Positions 63,259-64,000 of a stretch of 64,000 bases of DNA are shown one piece after another. Source of the DNA: an uncultured Pelagibacteraceae bacterium (lineage in GTDB: Bacteria > Pseudomonadota > Alphaproteobacteria > Pelagibacterales > Pelagibacteraceae); contig CACCLK010000001.1 in NCBI GenBank assembly GCA_902546795.1, positions 20,095-84,094 of the forward strand, given 5' to 3'. The first letter of the stretch is position 1, and each line of letters starts with the position of its first letter. A model generated the notes under the pieces. That model worked only from the letters and a program-made list of their open reading frames with translations. It was not told where the DNA came from and did no database searches. A program made the translations under genes and the position numbers.

Positions 63259-63801
63259 GTGTCAAATATCAAATCAAACAGTTTCCATCGTAGAAAATCT
63301 CATGGGCCAAGATCTAATGAGAGAATTAGAGCTTTGGATGTCCAAGTAATAGGAAGCGAAGGAAACAATCTTGGAATTCTACCCTTAAAGAAAGCAGTTG
63401 AGATGGCAAAAGAGGAGGGGCTTGATCTAATAGAGATATCACCTAATGCTAATCCTCCAGTTTGTAAAATAATGGATATGGGAAAATACAAATACGATTT
63501 GCAAAAAAAAGCTAATCTGGCAAAAAAAAAGCAAAAGGTTGTCTCGTTAAAAGAAATTAAGCTAAGACCAGTTACTGAGATACACGATTATAATTTTAAA
63601 ATTAAAAATGCTAAAAAATTTATAACAAAAGGAGATAAAGTTAAATTTACAGTCAGATTTAAAGGTAGAGAGATGCAACATGTCGATCTAGGAAAAAAGT
63701 TAATGGATAGAATTATTGAAGATGTTAAAGACATAGGAAAAGTTGAGACAAGCCCTAAATTTGAAGGTAAACAAATGATAATGGTAATTCAGCCTAATTA
63801 A
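63259..63801 (+). CDS. infC: Translation initiation factor IF-3, GTG start
   Basis: IF-3 controls start-codon fidelity and subunit splitting. The N-terminal domain starts RRKSHGPRSNERIRALDVQVIG and the C-terminal domain contains EIHDYNFKIKNAKKF and FKGREMQHVDLGKKLMD; 180 residues is normal. No in-frame ATG lies before conserved residues, so the GTG directly abutting the thrS stop is the likely start. The family commonly uses unusual start codons for autoregulation; ATC and ATA-type codons nearby cannot be excluded. It belongs to the thrS-infC-rpmI unit. Confidence 0.95.
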   Translation: MSNIKSNSFHRRKSHGPRSNERIRALDVQVIGSEGNNLGILPLKKAVEMAKEEGLDLIEISPNANPPVCKIMDMGKYKYDLQKKANLAKKKQKVVSLKEIKLRPVTEIHDYNFKIKNAKKFITKGDKVKFTVRFKGREMQHVDLGKKLMDRIIEDVKDIGKVETSPKFEGKQMIMVIQPN

Positions 63802-63818
63802 TTCAAATTAAAATTACC

Positions 63819-63847
63819 TTGTAAAATAAATACTTTACTTATATAAA
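63819..63847 (+). promoter_or_regulatory. Possible promoter in front of rpmI
   Basis: TTGTAA (63819-63824) and TATAAA (63842-63847) are separated by 17 bases. A start about 7 bases downstream would leave a leader of only about 6 bases before the rpmI ATG at 63860. No Shine-Dalgarno sequence precedes that ATG. Confidence 0.4.
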
Positions 63848-63859
63848 ACCGAAATATTT

Positions 63860-64000
63860 ATGCCAAAATTAAAAACAAAAAGCTCAGCAAAAAAAAGATT
63901 TAAGGTAACTGCCTCAGGCAAAGTTATTATGCCACAAGCCGGAAAGAGGCACGGTATGATTAAGAGAACAAATTCCCAAATTCGAAAACAAAGAGGCACG
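63860..64000 (+). CDS. rpmI: 50S ribosomal protein bL35, 3'-truncated by window edge
   Basis: The frame is open to the right edge for 47 codons, starting [20 protein letters not shown] and continuing with [10 protein letters not shown], the standard bL35 beginning. The full protein is normally about 65 residues. It follows infC after 58 bases in the usual infC-rpmI-rplT order; rplT would lie outside the window. The truncation explains its absence from the ORF track. Confidence 0.95.
   Translation, partial: MPKLKTKSSAKKRFKVTASGKVIMPQAGKRHGMIKRTNSQIRKQRGT

Overview
The window is a very compact, AT-rich bacterial chromosome segment. It most likely comes from the SAR11 clade (Pelagibacterales, Alphaproteobacteria). 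The evidence is the strong A/T codon bias with Lys, Ile and Asn runs, overlapping or abutting genes almost everywhere, no gene-free stretch above about 270 bases, a SAM-II riboswitch in front of metX, a lysine-tailed CarD, an alphaproteobacterial SUV3-type helicase, TAXI/TRAP transport genes, Coq7, and NADPH-type glutamate synthase. This assignment is inferred from content and style; no database search was possible. No mobile element, CRISPR array, rRNA or integrase was seen.

Layout. 1-4165: the 3' part of the 2-oxoglutarate dehydrogenase E2 gene, lpdA (E3) and priA. 4253-9019: F1 ATP synthase operon atpHAGDC. 9003-18055 (minus strand): rppH, ctpA, rsfS, nadD, proA, proB, obgE, rpmA, rplU, gloB, metW and metX, with an SigA-like promoter in front of rplU and a promoter plus SAM-II riboswitch plus terminator hairpin in front of metX. 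18233-24400: hisC-type aminotransferase and tyrosine-pathway dehydrogenase, plsC, lysA, a 36-aa lipoprotein, argH, and a TlpA-like thioredoxin. 24199-28563: HIG1-type twin-TM protein, esterase, HNH protein, coq7, dsbB, yqaA-like, a small membrane protein and a tandem winged-helix regulator. 28604-34563: tRNA-Leu(CAA) fused tightly to an acyl-CoA synthetase, a 24-residue polycationic mini-protein, carD, ferredoxin, TerB-like protein and the SUV3-type helicase. 34733-40048: aminotransferase, TAXI binding protein and TRAP permease, small zinc-finger-like protein, msrB. 40049-50254: thioesterase, DMT transporter, pyruvate dehydrogenase E2 behind tRNA-Arg(ACG), thiolase, small TM protein, deacetylase-family protein, acetoacetyl-CoA synthetase, and a pyruvate dehydrogenase E1 carrying its own N-terminal lipoyl domain. 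50249-64000: O-antigen ligase-like protein, uppP, gltD, gltB, SDR protein, hydrolase, glycosyltransferase, thrS, infC and the start of rpmI.

How the genes work together. The acetyl-CoA node is well represented: a homodimeric-type E1, an E2, thiolase and acetoacetyl-CoA synthetase lie within 9 kb. The E3 that would serve both 2-oxo acid complexes sits at the other end of the window beside the oxoglutarate dehydrogenase E2. Amino-acid synthesis genes (proAB, metXW, hisC/tyr, lysA, argH, gltBD) and translation genes (rplU, rpmA, thrS, infC, rpmI, rsfS, obgE) are interleaved.

The items most worth following up are the lipoyl-E1 fusion, the two tRNA-mRNA tandem units that leave no room for a promoter, the SAM-II aptamer followed immediately by an intrinsic terminator, the 24-residue Lys/Arg peptide facing the lysine-tailed CarD, the single-chain tandem winged-helix protein, several coupled small genes missed by the ORF track, and the run of convergent genes whose 3' ends touch or overlap.
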